A stretch of 7,542 nt of DNA from NCBI GenBank assembly GCA_903926695.1, contig CAIYKK010000480.1:1-7542 (forward strand). Reading direction: 5' to 3'. Below the pieces are notes generated by a model that worked only from the letters and a program-made list of their open reading frames with translations, was not told where the DNA came from and did not search any database. The DNA is from an uncultured Burkholderiales bacterium (lineage in GTDB: Bacteria; Pseudomonadota; Gammaproteobacteria; Burkholderiales; Burkholderiaceae_C). A program made the translations under genes and the position numbers. Of this stretch, positions 1 to 6,390 are shown piece after piece; positions within the stretch are counted from its first letter, which is position 1; each line of letters opens with the position of its first letter.

Positions 1-338
1 AGGCCTCGCGCCGAGAGGTCGCGCACGAAGTGCATCAGGTTCTGCAGCGGGTTGCCCTCGATGTTGAACTCGCACTGCGGCCAGTCTTTCATCAGCGCGG
101 CGATTTCGTACACGTCGTCGGCGCGGATATGGCGCTCGTCGGGCCGGGGGTGGACGGTGATGCCCTGCGCGCCCGCTTCCAGGCACAGCTCGGCGGCGCG
201 GGTGACGCTGGGAATGTCGAGGTGGCGGGTGTTGCGCAGCAGCGCGACCTTGTTGACGTTGACCGACAGGACGGTTTTGTGCGCGCCCGGCGGATGGGGC
301 GGATAAGACGGGCGGCCAGTGTGAAATAAAGCGATCAT
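1..338 (-). CDS. pdxJ: Pyridoxine 5'-phosphate synthase, 3' end cut by the window
   Basis: PdxJ condenses 1-deoxy-D-xylulose 5-phosphate with 3-amino-2-oxopropyl phosphate to make pyridoxine 5'-phosphate, the last ring-forming step of the DXP-dependent vitamin B6 pathway, in the cytoplasm. The first 112 codons are visible, about half of a normal PdxJ. They show the beta-1 motif [14 protein letters not shown] (residues 25-38), the phosphate and catalytic motif [14 protein letters not shown] (59-72) and EFNIEGNP (90-97), whose Glu94 aligns with the catalytic Glu of the family. E. coli PdxJ has Asp-His where this protein has Asn29-Lys30, so it belongs to the NK-type subgroup. About 20 extra residues precede the conserved core. 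ATG at 338 is chosen because it starts the open frame 17 bases after the recO stop; no good Shine-Dalgarno sequence is visible, so coupling to recO is inferred. acpS often follows in this cluster but lies outside the window. Confidence 0.93.
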   Translation of the reverse strand, partial: MIALFHTGRPSYPPHPPGAHKTVLSVNVNKVALLRNTRHLDIPSVTRAAELCLEAGAQGITVHPRPDERHIRADDVYEIAALMKDWPQCEFNIEGNPLQNLMHFVRDLSARG

Positions 339-355
339 GGCGGATTGACTGGTTG

Positions 356-1105
356 TTAGAGGGCTTGCAGGTCCATCATCATTTGCCGGGTTTTAAGAAC
401 CCTGACGCCGCAATGGTAGTGCAGCAAGGCGCGCAGCTGGATTTTGAGGTCGTTGGCGCTGGCAATGCAGGCTTGCAAGGTGTCAGAAAACAACGCCGGG
501 CTACCCAGCGAGCGCTGCAGCGCCTGCCACTGCGCGCCCGGCAGGCTGGCGCGGTCGTCGTCGTGGGCGGGGCGGATGCCGACTTCTGGCAGCAGCACGT
601 AACGCTGCTCAAGCAACAGCGGCGCGAGCGTGGCGGTTTCGGCGTCAAGCCGAGGCAGCAGGCCGATGCCTTGCAGCAGGCGCAACTCAAACGCCCGCAG
701 CGCCAGTTGCAGCGTGTCGGCGTTGCGGTTGGCGAGCAACTGCACCGTGGCGGCGTAAGCGTCAAACAGCACCGGGTGCGGGTCTTCACGCGCCAGCAGG
801 CGCATCAGGAGTTCATTGAGGTAGTAGCCCGAGAGCAGCGCGTCGCCGGTGGGCATGACGTGGCCGCCCTGCCACTCGGCGCTTTTCAGATTGCGGATTT
901 CCGCGTCGCCGCCAAAGGCCAGATGCAGCGGCTGCAGCGGCAGCAAAATCGGCCTGAAGCTGGAACTGGGCTTTTTCGCGCCCCGCGCCACCAGCGCAAT
1001 GCGCCCGTGGTGGCGGGTGAACACGTCCAGAATCAGGCTGGACTCGCTCCAGTCGTAGCGGTGCAGCACATAGGCCGGCTCGTTACTGATGCGCTGGGTG
1101 GCCAA
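356..1105 (-). CDS. recO: DNA repair protein RecO
   Basis: RecO works with RecF and RecR to load RecA on SSB-coated single-stranded DNA and anneals complementary strands, serving RecFOR gap repair in the cytoplasm. The product has 249 residues, close to the usual 230-250. The N-terminal OB fold covers about residues 1-80, with the typical opening [21 protein letters not shown] (near 9-29) and [15 protein letters not shown] (34-48). A helical C-terminal domain follows, with [14 protein letters not shown] (87-100), [13 protein letters not shown] (139-151) and the conserved tail LLHYHCG...KTRQMMMDL (227-246). It lacks the four-cysteine zinc site found in some RecO proteins, as does E. coli RecO. 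The start is TTG: an in-frame TGA lies two codons upstream, no ATG is available before the conserved N-terminus, and GAGG sits 9 bases upstream. It is separated from era by 72 bases and from pdxJ by 17. Confidence 0.95.
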   Translation of the reverse strand: MATQRISNEPAYVLHRYDWSESSLILDVFTRHHGRIALVARGAKKPSSSFRPILLPLQPLHLAFGGDAEIRNLKSAEWQGGHVMPTGDALLSGYYLNELLMRLLAREDPHPVLFDAYAATVQLLANRNADTLQLALRAFELRLLQGIGLLPRLDAETATLAPLLLEQRYVLLPEVGIRPAHDDDRASLPGAQWQALQRSLGSPALFSDTLQACIASANDLKIQLRALLHYHCGVRVLKTRQMMMDLQAL

Positions 1106-1114
1106 ACCTCACGG

Positions 1115-1118
1115 CCTC
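1115..1118 (-). promoter_or_regulatory. Ribosome binding site of recO supporting a TTG start
   Basis: The minus strand reads TTGAGG here, with the GAGG core 9 bases before the TTG at 1105. A second GAGG lies only one base before the TTG, too close to act. Together with the in-frame TGA at 1111-1109 this supports TTG as the real initiation codon. Confidence 0.55.
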
Positions 1119-1140
1119 AAGCAAACACACAGGCCAGCGC

Positions 1141-1157
1141 CAACGCAGGGCGCGTTG
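1141..1157 (-). other. Hairpin in the era-recO spacer
   Basis: A perfect 6-base inverted repeat, CAACGC and GCGTTG, encloses a 5-base loop in the 72-base gap between era and recO. No T run follows on the minus strand, so it is not an intrinsic terminator. It could slow 3' decay or be a processing site, or be chance in GC-rich DNA. Confidence 0.35.
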
Positions 1158-1177
1158 TGGCAAGCCTGCACGGCATT

Positions 1178-2254
1178 TCACTCATAGCCAAAGGTTTTGA
1201 CGCGGGCTTCATCGTCGGCCCAGCCCGAGCGCACCTTGACCCAGATTTCCAGGAACACCTTGCCGCCGGTCAGGGCTTCGAGTTCGTGGCGGGCTTCGGT
1301 GCCGATGCGTTTGAGCTTTTCGCCCTTTTCGCCAATGATCATGCCCTTGTGGCCGTCGCGCTCGACGACGATGGTGGCGGCGATTTTGCGCAAAGCGCCC
1401 TCTTCTTCGTACTTGTCGATGATGACGGTGGAGGTGTAAGGAAGCTCGTCGCCCGTCAGGCGAAACAGCTTTTCACGGATGATTTCGGCGGCCATAAAGC
1501 GGTCGCTGCGGTCGGTGAGCGCATCGGCTTCGTACATCCAGGGCTGCAACGGCAGGTATTTTTCGCAGATGCCGAACAGGCGCTCGACATCCTTGGCGTT
1601 GTTCGCCGACATCGGCACGAACTCGGCAAAGCTGTGCCGCTCCTGCATGGCGCGTAGCCAGGGCGCAATTTCAGCGCGGCGGTGAATCAAATCGAACTTG
1701 TTGGCCAGCAAAATGGCGGGCGTTTTTTCCGGCAGCAGCGCCAGCACCTTGGCGTCAGCCAGATTGAACTGGCCCGCTTCAACGACAAACACGATCAGAT
1801 CGACATCGTTGACCGCGCCGACCACCGTGCGGTTAAGCGAGCGGTTCAGTGCATTGCCGTGCCGCGTCTGAAAGCCGGGCGTATCGACAAACACAAACTG
1901 CGTGGCCTCGCGGGTACGCATGCCGGTGATGCGGTGGCGCGTGGTCTGCGCCTTGCGCGAGGTGATGCTGACTTTTTGGCCGACCAGCGCGTTGAGCAGC
2001 GTCGATTTGCCCACGTTGGGCTTGCCAACGATGGCAATCAAGCCGCAGCGCTGCTCATGCTCATGCTCGGGCACGGGGGCAGCGGCGGGCGCGCTGCTGG
2101 CAGCCGGAACCGCTGCGCCGCGCGAGAAAGTCGCCTGCGCCAGCATGGCGTCAAGCGCCGCCTGGCTTTGCGTGACCGGCAGCAGCGGGGTGATTTGCGC
2201 CGCTGGCTGGGGGGCGGGCGCGGATTTTTTGGGTGGTTTTTGACCTGTGCTCAT
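1178..2254 (-). CDS. era: GTPase Era, 16S rRNA-binding ribosome assembly factor, with long N-terminal extension
   Basis: Era binds GTP and the 3' end of 16S rRNA and guides maturation of the 30S subunit. From ATG 2254 the product has 358 residues. The GTPase motifs are complete: G1 GKPNVGKS (77-84), the switch region ITSRKAQTT (97-105), G3 DTPG (124-127), G4 NKFD (185-188) and G5 SAN (216-218). The C-terminal KH domain has its GxxG loop as GEKG (308-311), and the ending [16 protein letters not shown] is typical. E. coli Era has 301 residues with G1 near residue 15, so about 60 extra residues precede the domain here. They are Pro/Ala-rich, probably disordered, and end in EHEHEQ. ATG 2254 has no clear Shine-Dalgarno sequence. 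ATG 2146 is an alternative giving 322 residues. A frame extended to 2422 would run into rnc and is not credible. Era lies 53 bases after rnc, a common pairing in bacteria. Confidence 0.95.
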   Translation of the reverse strand: MSTGQKPPKKSAPAPQPAAQITPLLPVTQSQAALDAMLAQATFSRGAAVPAASSAPAAAPVPEHEHEQRCGLIAIVGKPNVGKSTLLNALVGQKVSITSRKAQTTRHRITGMRTREATQFVFVDTPGFQTRHGNALNRSLNRTVVGAVNDVDLIVFVVEAGQFNLADAKVLALLPEKTPAILLANKFDLIHRRAEIAPWLRAMQERHSFAEFVPMSANNAKDVERLFGICEKYLPLQPWMYEADALTDRSDRFMAAEIIREKLFRLTGDELPYTSTVIIDKYEEEGALRKIAATIVVERDGHKGMIIGEKGEKLKRIGTEARHELEALTGGKVFLEIWVKVRSGWADDEARVKTFGYE

Positions 2255-2271
2255 AATTTTTTCATGTGTTG

Positions 2272-2281
2272 GGCTGCAGCC
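2272..2281. repeat. 10-base palindrome in the rnc-era spacer
   Basis: The sequence GGCTGCAGCC is perfectly self-complementary and lies in the 53-base gap between the rnc stop and the era ATG. It is short and without a loop, so its ability to form an RNA hairpin is limited. No function is assigned. Confidence 0.25.
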
Positions 2282-2307
2282 GTTGAAGGGCTTTGTGCCG
2301 TGCTGAG

Positions 2308-3009
2308 TCAGGACTTCAGGGTCTGGACAAATACCAGCATGGCCGCTGCAGCGGCCTGTTCTGCGGCGCGGCGGGAGGCGCCGCTGCCGCGCTCGGTGCG
2401 GCGCAGTTCGACAATTTCGCATTCCACTTCAAAGGTCTGCTCGTGCGCGGCGCCCAATGTGCCTGCCACCCGGTACAGGGGAAGGTTCATTTTGCGCCCC
2501 TGCAGCCACTCCTGCAATTGGGTTTTCGGGTCTTTGCCGATGGCCTGCATTTTGGGGTTGATCTGCACATCCTTGAACAGGCGGCGCACCAGCTGGTCGG
2601 CCTTGTCGTAACCCGCATCGAGGTACACCGCGCCGATGATGGCCTCGACCGCATCGGCCAAAATGGACGGGCGCTTGTGCCCGCCCGAGCGCGCTTCGCC
2701 CTCGCCCAGGCGCAGCATCTCGGGCAGACCCAGGCCGAGCGCCAGCTGATGCAGCGTTTCCTGCTTGACCAGATTGGCGCGCACACGGGAGAGGTCGCCC
2801 TCGGGCAGTTCGCTCAGACGTTCGTACAGCAGCCCGGCCACGGCCAGATTGAGCACCGAGTCGCCGAGAAACTCGACGCGCTCATTGTGATCGGCCGAAA
2901 AACTGCGGTGCGTCAGCGCCTGTTGCAATAAACGGGTATTGGAAAAATCGTGCTGCAGGCGTTTTTGCAAGGCCTGCAGATTGAGGTTGGGGGAAACGGA
3001 GGCGCGCAC
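2308..3009 (-). CDS. rnc: Ribonuclease III
   Basis: RNase III is a Mg-dependent homodimeric endonuclease that cuts double-stranded RNA, matures the rRNA precursor and processes some mRNAs and sRNA targets. The product has 233 residues, close to the usual 225. The catalytic domain (about 10-150) carries the signature [12 protein letters not shown] (42-53). Glu43, Glu46 and Asp50 correspond to E. coli Glu38, Glu41 and Asp45, and Asp119 and Glu122 in [11 protein letters not shown] match Asp114 and Glu117. The dsRNA-binding domain follows at about 158-229 ([13 protein letters not shown] to [12 protein letters not shown]). The start is GTG at 3009, directly after the TAA of the DUF4845 gene with no base between, so initiation probably depends on re-use of terminating ribosomes. 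An AAGG lies 13 bases upstream, too far to be strong. Many bacterial rnc genes control their own mRNA by cleaving a leader stem; I do not see an obvious site. Confidence 0.96.
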   Translation of the reverse strand: MRASVSPNLNLQALQKRLQHDFSNTRLLQQALTHRSFSADHNERVEFLGDSVLNLAVAGLLYERLSELPEGDLSRVRANLVKQETLHQLALGLGLPEMLRLGEGEARSGGHKRPSILADAVEAIIGAVYLDAGYDKADQLVRRLFKDVQINPKMQAIGKDPKTQLQEWLQGRKMNLPLYRVAGTLGAAHEQTFEVECEIVELRRTERGSGASRRAAEQAAAAAMLVFVQTLKS

Positions 3010-3351
3010 TTATTTGGTTTTACCTTGGTATTTCAGGAGCAGAAAAGCCGGGCCAACCAGATGAATCTCGCGGTTATAGGCAAAAGAAACAATCGTCCGG
3101 TCGCCATCGTTGGTCACTTCCAGGTCTTTGCCTGCAATGGCTTGGATGTTGTCGATTTGCGCCCGCTTGTCGAAAATGGATTTAACTTCACCGACGGTGC
3201 CGCCAGCCGCAGCCAGGGTGGCCACCCTGCTGATGTTTTGAAACTCGATCAACGTCGGCACCACCTGAATCGTCAAAAGACCGGCAAAGGCAAGCACGAT
3301 GCCAACAAACAAGAATCCGACAAAAGAAATTCCGCGTTGCTGCTGTTTCAT
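3010..3351 (-). CDS. DUF4845 family small membrane protein
   Basis: This is a 113-residue protein of unknown function, of the DUF4845 type found between lepB and rnc in many beta- and gammaproteobacteria. It has a short basic N-terminus (MKQQQRG), one transmembrane segment (about residues 8-31, ISFVGFLFVGIVLAFAGLL...), and a roughly 80-residue soluble domain ending in FAYNREIHLVGPAFLLLKYQ. The RG-ISFVGF opening resembles a type IV prepilin leader, but the Glu expected at position 5 after the cleavage point is Gly, so pilin processing is doubtful. With an N-in topology by the positive-inside rule, the soluble domain would face the periplasm. ATG 3351 is chosen because AGGAG lies 11 bases upstream. 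A GTG at 3393 would add 14 residues but has no ribosome binding site. The stop TAA abuts the rnc GTG. Family assignment rests on size, topology and context. Confidence 0.85.
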   Translation of the reverse strand: MKQQQRGISFVGFLFVGIVLAFAGLLTIQVVPTLIEFQNISRVATLAAAGGTVGEVKSIFDKRAQIDNIQAIAGKDLEVTNDGDRTIVSFAYNREIHLVGPAFLLLKYQGKTK

Positions 3352-3362
3352 TTTTTCTGCTG

Positions 3363-3367
3363 CTCCT
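3363..3367 (-). promoter_or_regulatory. Ribosome binding site of the DUF4845 gene
   Basis: AGGAG on the minus strand stands 11 bases before ATG 3351. It decides the start against the in-frame GTG at 3393, which would place this Shine-Dalgarno sequence inside the coding region. Confidence 0.6.
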
Positions 3368-3372
3368 GAGTT

Positions 3373-3394
3373 AAAAAAGTGGTGAGGTTTCACC
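3373..3394 (-). terminator. Weak terminator-like hairpin between lepB and the DUF4845 gene
   Basis: On the minus strand GGTGA pairs with TCACC around a 4-base AACC loop, followed by AC and six T. The stem is only 5 base pairs, so full termination is unlikely. It begins 7 bases after the lepB stop and ends before the next ribosome binding site. That position would suit partial polarity between lepB and the rnc-era part of the operon. Confidence 0.4.
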
Positions 3395-3401
3395 GGAAAA
3401 C

Positions 3402-4379
3402 TTATTCAAAAGGACCAATGCGTTTGAAATTTCCAAAGTGCATCCAGATGAAAAAAGCTTTTCCCACGATATTTTTTTCGGGCACAAAACCCCAATAGCG
3501 CGAATCGAGCGAGTTATCGCGGTTATCGCCCATCATGAAATAATGGCCTTCAGGCACCTTGCACACCACACCTTCGTTGCTGTAGCGGCAGTTGTCCCGG
3601 AAGACAAAGTCGTCCGCGCCCGCAACAAAGGCGGGCCGCTCGTCATCGTTGAGCAGGCGGTAGGTTTTGTTGCCATTGATTTCCTGAAACTGCTTGGCGT
3701 AGCGCAGCGCATCGGCATCAAAAAAGTCCGGCAGCGGTGTTTTTGGCAGCGGCTTGCCGTTGATGGTCAACTGCTTGTTCAGGTAAGCCACTTCGTCGCC
3801 GGGAATGCCGACCACGCGCTTGATGTAGTCCAGGCTGGGCTTGGGCGGGTAGCGAAACACCATCACGTCGCCGCGCTGCGGGCTGTGGTTGTCCAGCACT
3901 TTCAGATTGATGACCGGCAGGCGCACGCCGTAGTAAAACTTGTTGACCAGAATCAGGTCGTTGACCAGCAGCGTCGGAATCATCGAGCCCGATGGAATCT
4001 TGAACGGCTCGAACAAAAACGAGCGCAGCAAAAACACCACCACAATCACCGGGAACAGCCCTGCCGTCCAATCCAGCCACCAGGGCTGCATGATCAGCCG
4101 GGTTTTGGCTTCGGCGGTGTTGTCATCGACATGCTGTATGCCCTGGCTGATCAGTTCGGCGTGGCGCTTGGCCGCATTGGCTTCGAGCGCCGCCACCGCC
4201 TGGCGGCGCTGGGGCAGGAAATAAAACTGCTCGGCCAGCCAATACAGGCCGGTCACGACCGTGGCCAGAAACAGCAGCAGGGAAAAATTGCCTTCGACCA
4301 AGCCGAAGTACCAGGCTCCTGCGTAGCCAGCAAAAACCGCCAGCAGCGCGGCCGTCATGGAACTCATGGCGCCCAACAT
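3402..4379 (-). CDS. lepB: Signal peptidase I
   Basis: LepB is the membrane-bound Ser-Lys endopeptidase that removes signal peptides from secreted proteins at the outer face of the inner membrane. The product has 325 residues, against 324 in E. coli. The N-terminal half has hydrophobic stretches at about 8-26, 33-49 and 106-124, with a charged loop between. The conserved boxes follow: IPSGSMIPTL (128-137) with nucleophile Ser132, then RGDVMVFRYP (169-178), LDYIKRVVGIPGDEV (183-197) with general base Lys187, and GDNRDNSLDSRYWGFVP (284-300). The catalytic domain should lie in the periplasm. The ATG at 4379 shares a base with the lepA TGA (TGATG), with GGTGGA 6 bases upstream, so lepA and lepB are probably translationally coupled. 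ATG codons at residues 5 and 8 are less likely starts. lepA-lepB is a classic operon pair. Confidence 0.97.
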   Translation of the reverse strand: MLGAMSSMTAALLAVFAGYAGAWYFGLVEGNFSLLLFLATVVTGLYWLAEQFYFLPQRRQAVAALEANAAKRHAELISQGIQHVDDNTAEAKTRLIMQPWWLDWTAGLFPVIVVVFLLRSFLFEPFKIPSGSMIPTLLVNDLILVNKFYYGVRLPVINLKVLDNHSPQRGDVMVFRYPPKPSLDYIKRVVGIPGDEVAYLNKQLTINGKPLPKTPLPDFFDADALRYAKQFQEINGNKTYRLLNDDERPAFVAGADDFVFRDNCRYSNEGVVCKVPEGHYFMMGDNRDNSLDSRYWGFVPEKNIVGKAFFIWMHFGNFKRIGPFE

Positions 4380-6190
4380 CAGTCTTCCACCTGCAAAATA
4401 GCCAGGAATGCCTCTTGCGGCACCTCGACAGAACCGATTTGTTTCATGCGTTTTTTGCCTGCTTTTTGCTTCTCAAGAAGCTTCTTTTTGCGCGAAATAT
4501 CGCCGCCGTAGCACTTGGCGATCACGTTTTTACGCAAAGCCTTGATTGTCTCACGCGCAATAATGTTGGCCCCGATGGCTGCCTGGATCGCCACATCGAA
4601 CTGCTGGCGCGAAATAATCTCGCGCATTTTGGCCACCACCGCCCGGCCCCGGTAAGCCGACTGGCTGCGGTGAACGATGATGGACAGCGCATCAACCTTC
4701 TCGCCATTGAGCAAAATATCAACCTTCACCACGTCGGAGACGCGGAATTCCTTGAACTCATAATCCATCGACGCGTAGCCGCGCGAGACCGATTTGAGCT
4801 TGTCAAAAAAGTCCAGCACGATCTCGCCCAGCGGCATTTCGTAGGTCAGCATGACCTGCTTGCCGTGGTAAGCCATGTTGAGCTGGGTGCCGCGCTTCTG
4901 GTTCGCCAGCGTCATCACCGGACCCACGTATTCCTGCGGCATGTACAGATGCACCGTGACGATGGGTTCGCGGATTTCGTTGATCCGCCCGGCGTCGGGA
5001 ATCCTGGACGGGTTTTCGACCTTGATGATGTCGCCGCTGGAGTTGAGCACTTCATACACCACGCTGGGCGCGGTGGTGATCAGGTCCTGATCGAACTCGC
5101 GCTCCAGCCGCTCCTGCACGATTTCCATGTGCAGCAGGCCCAGAAAACCGCAGCGAAAACCAAAACCCAGCGCCTCGCTCACTTCCGGTTCGTAATGCAG
5201 CGAGGCATCGTTCAGCTTGAGCTTTTCCAGCGCGTCGCGCAGGGACTCGTATTCGCTGGCTTCGGACGGATAGAGACCGGCGAAGACCTGCGGCTGGATT
5301 TCCTTGAAGCCGGGCAGCGCTTCGGTGGCCGTGAAGGCCGCGCCGCCGGTGCCGCCTTTGATCAGCGTGATGGTGTCACCGACGCGGGCGGCCTGCAGTT
5401 CTTTGATACCGGCAATCACAAAACCCACTTCGCCCGCTTCGAGCGACGGGCGCGGCTCGGTGTGCGGCGTGAAAACGCCCAACTGCTCGGCGTTGTAAGT
5501 GGCTTCGCTGGCCATCAGCTTGATGCGGTCGCCCTTGGCCAGACGGCCATCGACCACACGCACCAGCATCACCACGCCGACGTAAGAGTCGTACCAGCTG
5601 TCAATGATCATGGCGCGCAGGGCTGCGTCCGGGTTGCCTTTGGGCGCGGGAATCAGCGCCACGACGGCTTCTAAAATCTCGTCGATGCCCAGGCCGGTCT
5701 TGGCGCTGCACGGAATCGCGTCGGTGGCGTCAATGCCGATGACTTCTTCGATTTCCTGACGGGCGTTGTCCGGGTCGGCCTGCGGCAGGTCCATTTTGTT
5801 GAGCACAGGCACCACGGTCACGCCCAGATCGAGCGCGGTGTAACAGTTGGCCACGGTTTGCGCTTCCACGCCCTGGCTGGCATCGACCACCAAGAGCGCG
5901 CCTTCGCAGGCGGAGAGCGAGCGGCTGACTTCATAAGAAAAGTCCACATGGCCGGGCGTGTCAATCAGATTGAGGCTGTAAATCTGGCCGTCTTTGGCCT
6001 TGTATTTGAGCGCCGCCGTCTGCGCCTTGATGGTGATGCCGCGCTCTTTTTCGATGTCCATCGAGTCCAGCACCTGCGCACTCATCTCGCGATCCTGCAG
6101 ACCGCCGCAGCGCTGGATCAGCCGGTCTGCAAGGGTGGATTTACCATGATCAATGTGCGCAATGATCGAAAAATTTCGGATGTGATTCAT
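4379..6190 (-). CDS. lepA: Elongation factor 4 (LepA), back-translocating GTPase
   Basis: LepA is a ribosome-associated GTPase related to EF-G. It is reported to promote back-translocation and to affect initiation and 30S assembly, and it associates with the membrane under some conditions. The product has 603 residues, close to 599 in E. coli. The G domain is intact: P-loop AHIDHGKST (11-19), RGIT (50-53), DTPGH (77-81), NKMD (131-134) and SAKTG (162-166). Domains II, III and V follow. The LepA-specific C-terminal domain includes the conserved [17 protein letters not shown] stretch near residue 560 and ends in [14 protein letters not shown] 6190 is chosen because [19 protein letters not shown] matches the family N-terminus; a TTG one codon upstream is also open but unnecessary. 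Only a weak TAGG stands upstream. It appears to be the first gene of the lepA-to-pdxJ operon, separated from the protease gene by 200 bases with a terminator. Confidence 0.98.
   Translation of the reverse strand: MNHIRNFSIIAHIDHGKSTLADRLIQRCGGLQDREMSAQVLDSMDIEKERGITIKAQTAALKYKAKDGQIYSLNLIDTPGHVDFSYEVSRSLSACEGALLVVDASQGVEAQTVANCYTALDLGVTVVPVLNKMDLPQADPDNARQEIEEVIGIDATDAIPCSAKTGLGIDEILEAVVALIPAPKGNPDAALRAMIIDSWYDSYVGVVMLVRVVDGRLAKGDRIKLMASEATYNAEQLGVFTPHTEPRPSLEAGEVGFVIAGIKELQAARVGDTITLIKGGTGGAAFTATEALPGFKEIQPQVFAGLYPSEASEYESLRDALEKLKLNDASLHYEPEVSEALGFGFRCGFLGLLHMEIVQERLEREFDQDLITTAPSVVYEVLNSSGDIIKVENPSRIPDAGRINEIREPIVTVHLYMPQEYVGPVMTLANQKRGTQLNMAYHGKQVMLTYEMPLGEIVLDFFDKLKSVSRGYASMDYEFKEFRVSDVVKVDILLNGEKVDALSIIVHRSQSAYRGRAVVAKMREIISRQQFDVAIQAAIGANIIARETIKALRKNVIAKCYGGDISRKKKLLEKQKAGKKRMKQIGSVEVPQEAFLAILQVED
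4386..4391 (-). promoter_or_regulatory. Ribosome binding site of lepB inside the lepA 3' end
   Basis: GGTGGA on the minus strand lies 6 bases before the lepB ATG at 4379 and within the last codons of lepA. It fits the TGATG stop-start overlap and supports the first of three closely spaced ATG codons as the start. Confidence 0.6.
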
Positions 6191-6219
6191 CAACGGGAAC
6201 GCCTAAGTACTTGAAAGTA

Positions 6220-6247
6220 TTGCGAAAAAATGGCAAGGCCATCGCAA
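6220..6247 (-). other. Bulged hairpin with T run in the lepA leader
   Basis: On the minus strand TTGCGA and TCGCAA form an outer stem, and TGGC and GCCA an inner stem with a CTT loop. Five unpaired T on the 3' side form a bulge. Read another way, ATGGC-CTT-GCCAT followed by T is a short terminator-like hairpin. It lies 29 bases before the lepA ATG, downstream of the main terminator, and may be a backup terminator or a leader structure. Confidence 0.4.
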
Positions 6248-6255
6248 GAGACCAT

Positions 6256-6289
6256 AAAAAAAGGCGCGCCTGATTGGGTGACGCGCCCT
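6256..6289 (-). terminator. Intrinsic terminator downstream of the degP/mucD-like gene
   Basis: On the minus strand GGCGCG (6287-6282) pairs perfectly with CGCGCC (6268-6263), followed by seven T (6262-6256). The stem can be lengthened by a G-U and an A-U pair to eight. The loop has 13 bases. This is a classic rho-independent terminator about 100 bases after the protease stop. It should separate the stress-protease transcription unit from lepA. No matching T run exists for the plus strand beyond the loop, so it is directional. Confidence 0.8.
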
Positions 6290-6319
6290 GAACCAACAAT
6301 CTGCGGCAACTGCGATGGC

Positions 6320-6359
6320 TGGAACTTCCATTGTAGGCAAAAGCCTGTCCCCATTCTAA
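6320..6359 (-). promoter_or_regulatory. Possible promoter with adjacent dyad upstream of the terminator
   Basis: TACAAT (6335-6330, minus) is one base from the -10 consensus. At 18 bases upstream lies TTAGAA (6359-6354), a poor -35. The 11-base dyad TGGAAGTTCCA (6330-6320) overlaps the last base of the -10 box and covers the likely start region. Transcripts would meet the terminator at 6289-6256 after about 35 bases. This is a candidate only; no better promoter is visible between the terminator and lepA. Confidence 0.3.
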
Positions 6360-6384
6360 CCAAGCCCCTTCAGGGGCCGGGGAC
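6347..6384 (-). other. Compound hairpin just after the degP/mucD-like stop codon
   Basis: An outer 6-base pair arm (GTCCCC and GGGGAC) encloses a 5-base pair inner arm (GCCCC and GGGGC) with a 4-base loop and an asymmetric internal loop. It starts 6 bases after the stop codon. No T run follows, so it is more likely a 3' stabilising structure than a terminator. Confidence 0.5.
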
Positions 6385-6390
6385 GTGGCC

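Noticed and set aside
353..1657. Long plus-strand open frame of 434 codons
   Set aside because: It runs antisense to both recO and era and across their spacer. Its composition is the mirror of GC-rich codon use on the other strand, and it has no recognisable domain.
2042..2070. Short tandem GAGCAT repeat encoding EHEHEQ in Era, considered as a metal-binding or phase-variable tract
   Set aside because: Only two full copies are present, too few for slippage or a metal-binding claim.
2255..2422. Upstream extension of the era frame to 2422
   Set aside because: The added 56 residues overlap the rnc 3' end, are Arg/Cys-rich and unlike Era; ATG 2254 is the sensible limit.
1682..2611. Plus-strand open frame of 309 codons
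   Set aside because: Antisense shadow of era and rnc, both of which have complete catalytic motifs on the minus strand.
3352..3393. GTG start at 3393 for the DUF4845 gene
   Set aside because: No ribosome binding site precedes it, it would place the AGGAG of the ATG 3351 start inside the gene, and it overlaps the hairpin after lepB.
3438..4511. Plus-strand open frame of 357 codons
   Set aside because: Antisense shadow of lepB and the lepA end; rich in His, Gln and Val as expected for such mirrors, and without a known motif.
4415..5674. Plus-strand open frame of 419 codons
   Set aside because: Antisense shadow of lepA, which is complete and highly conserved.
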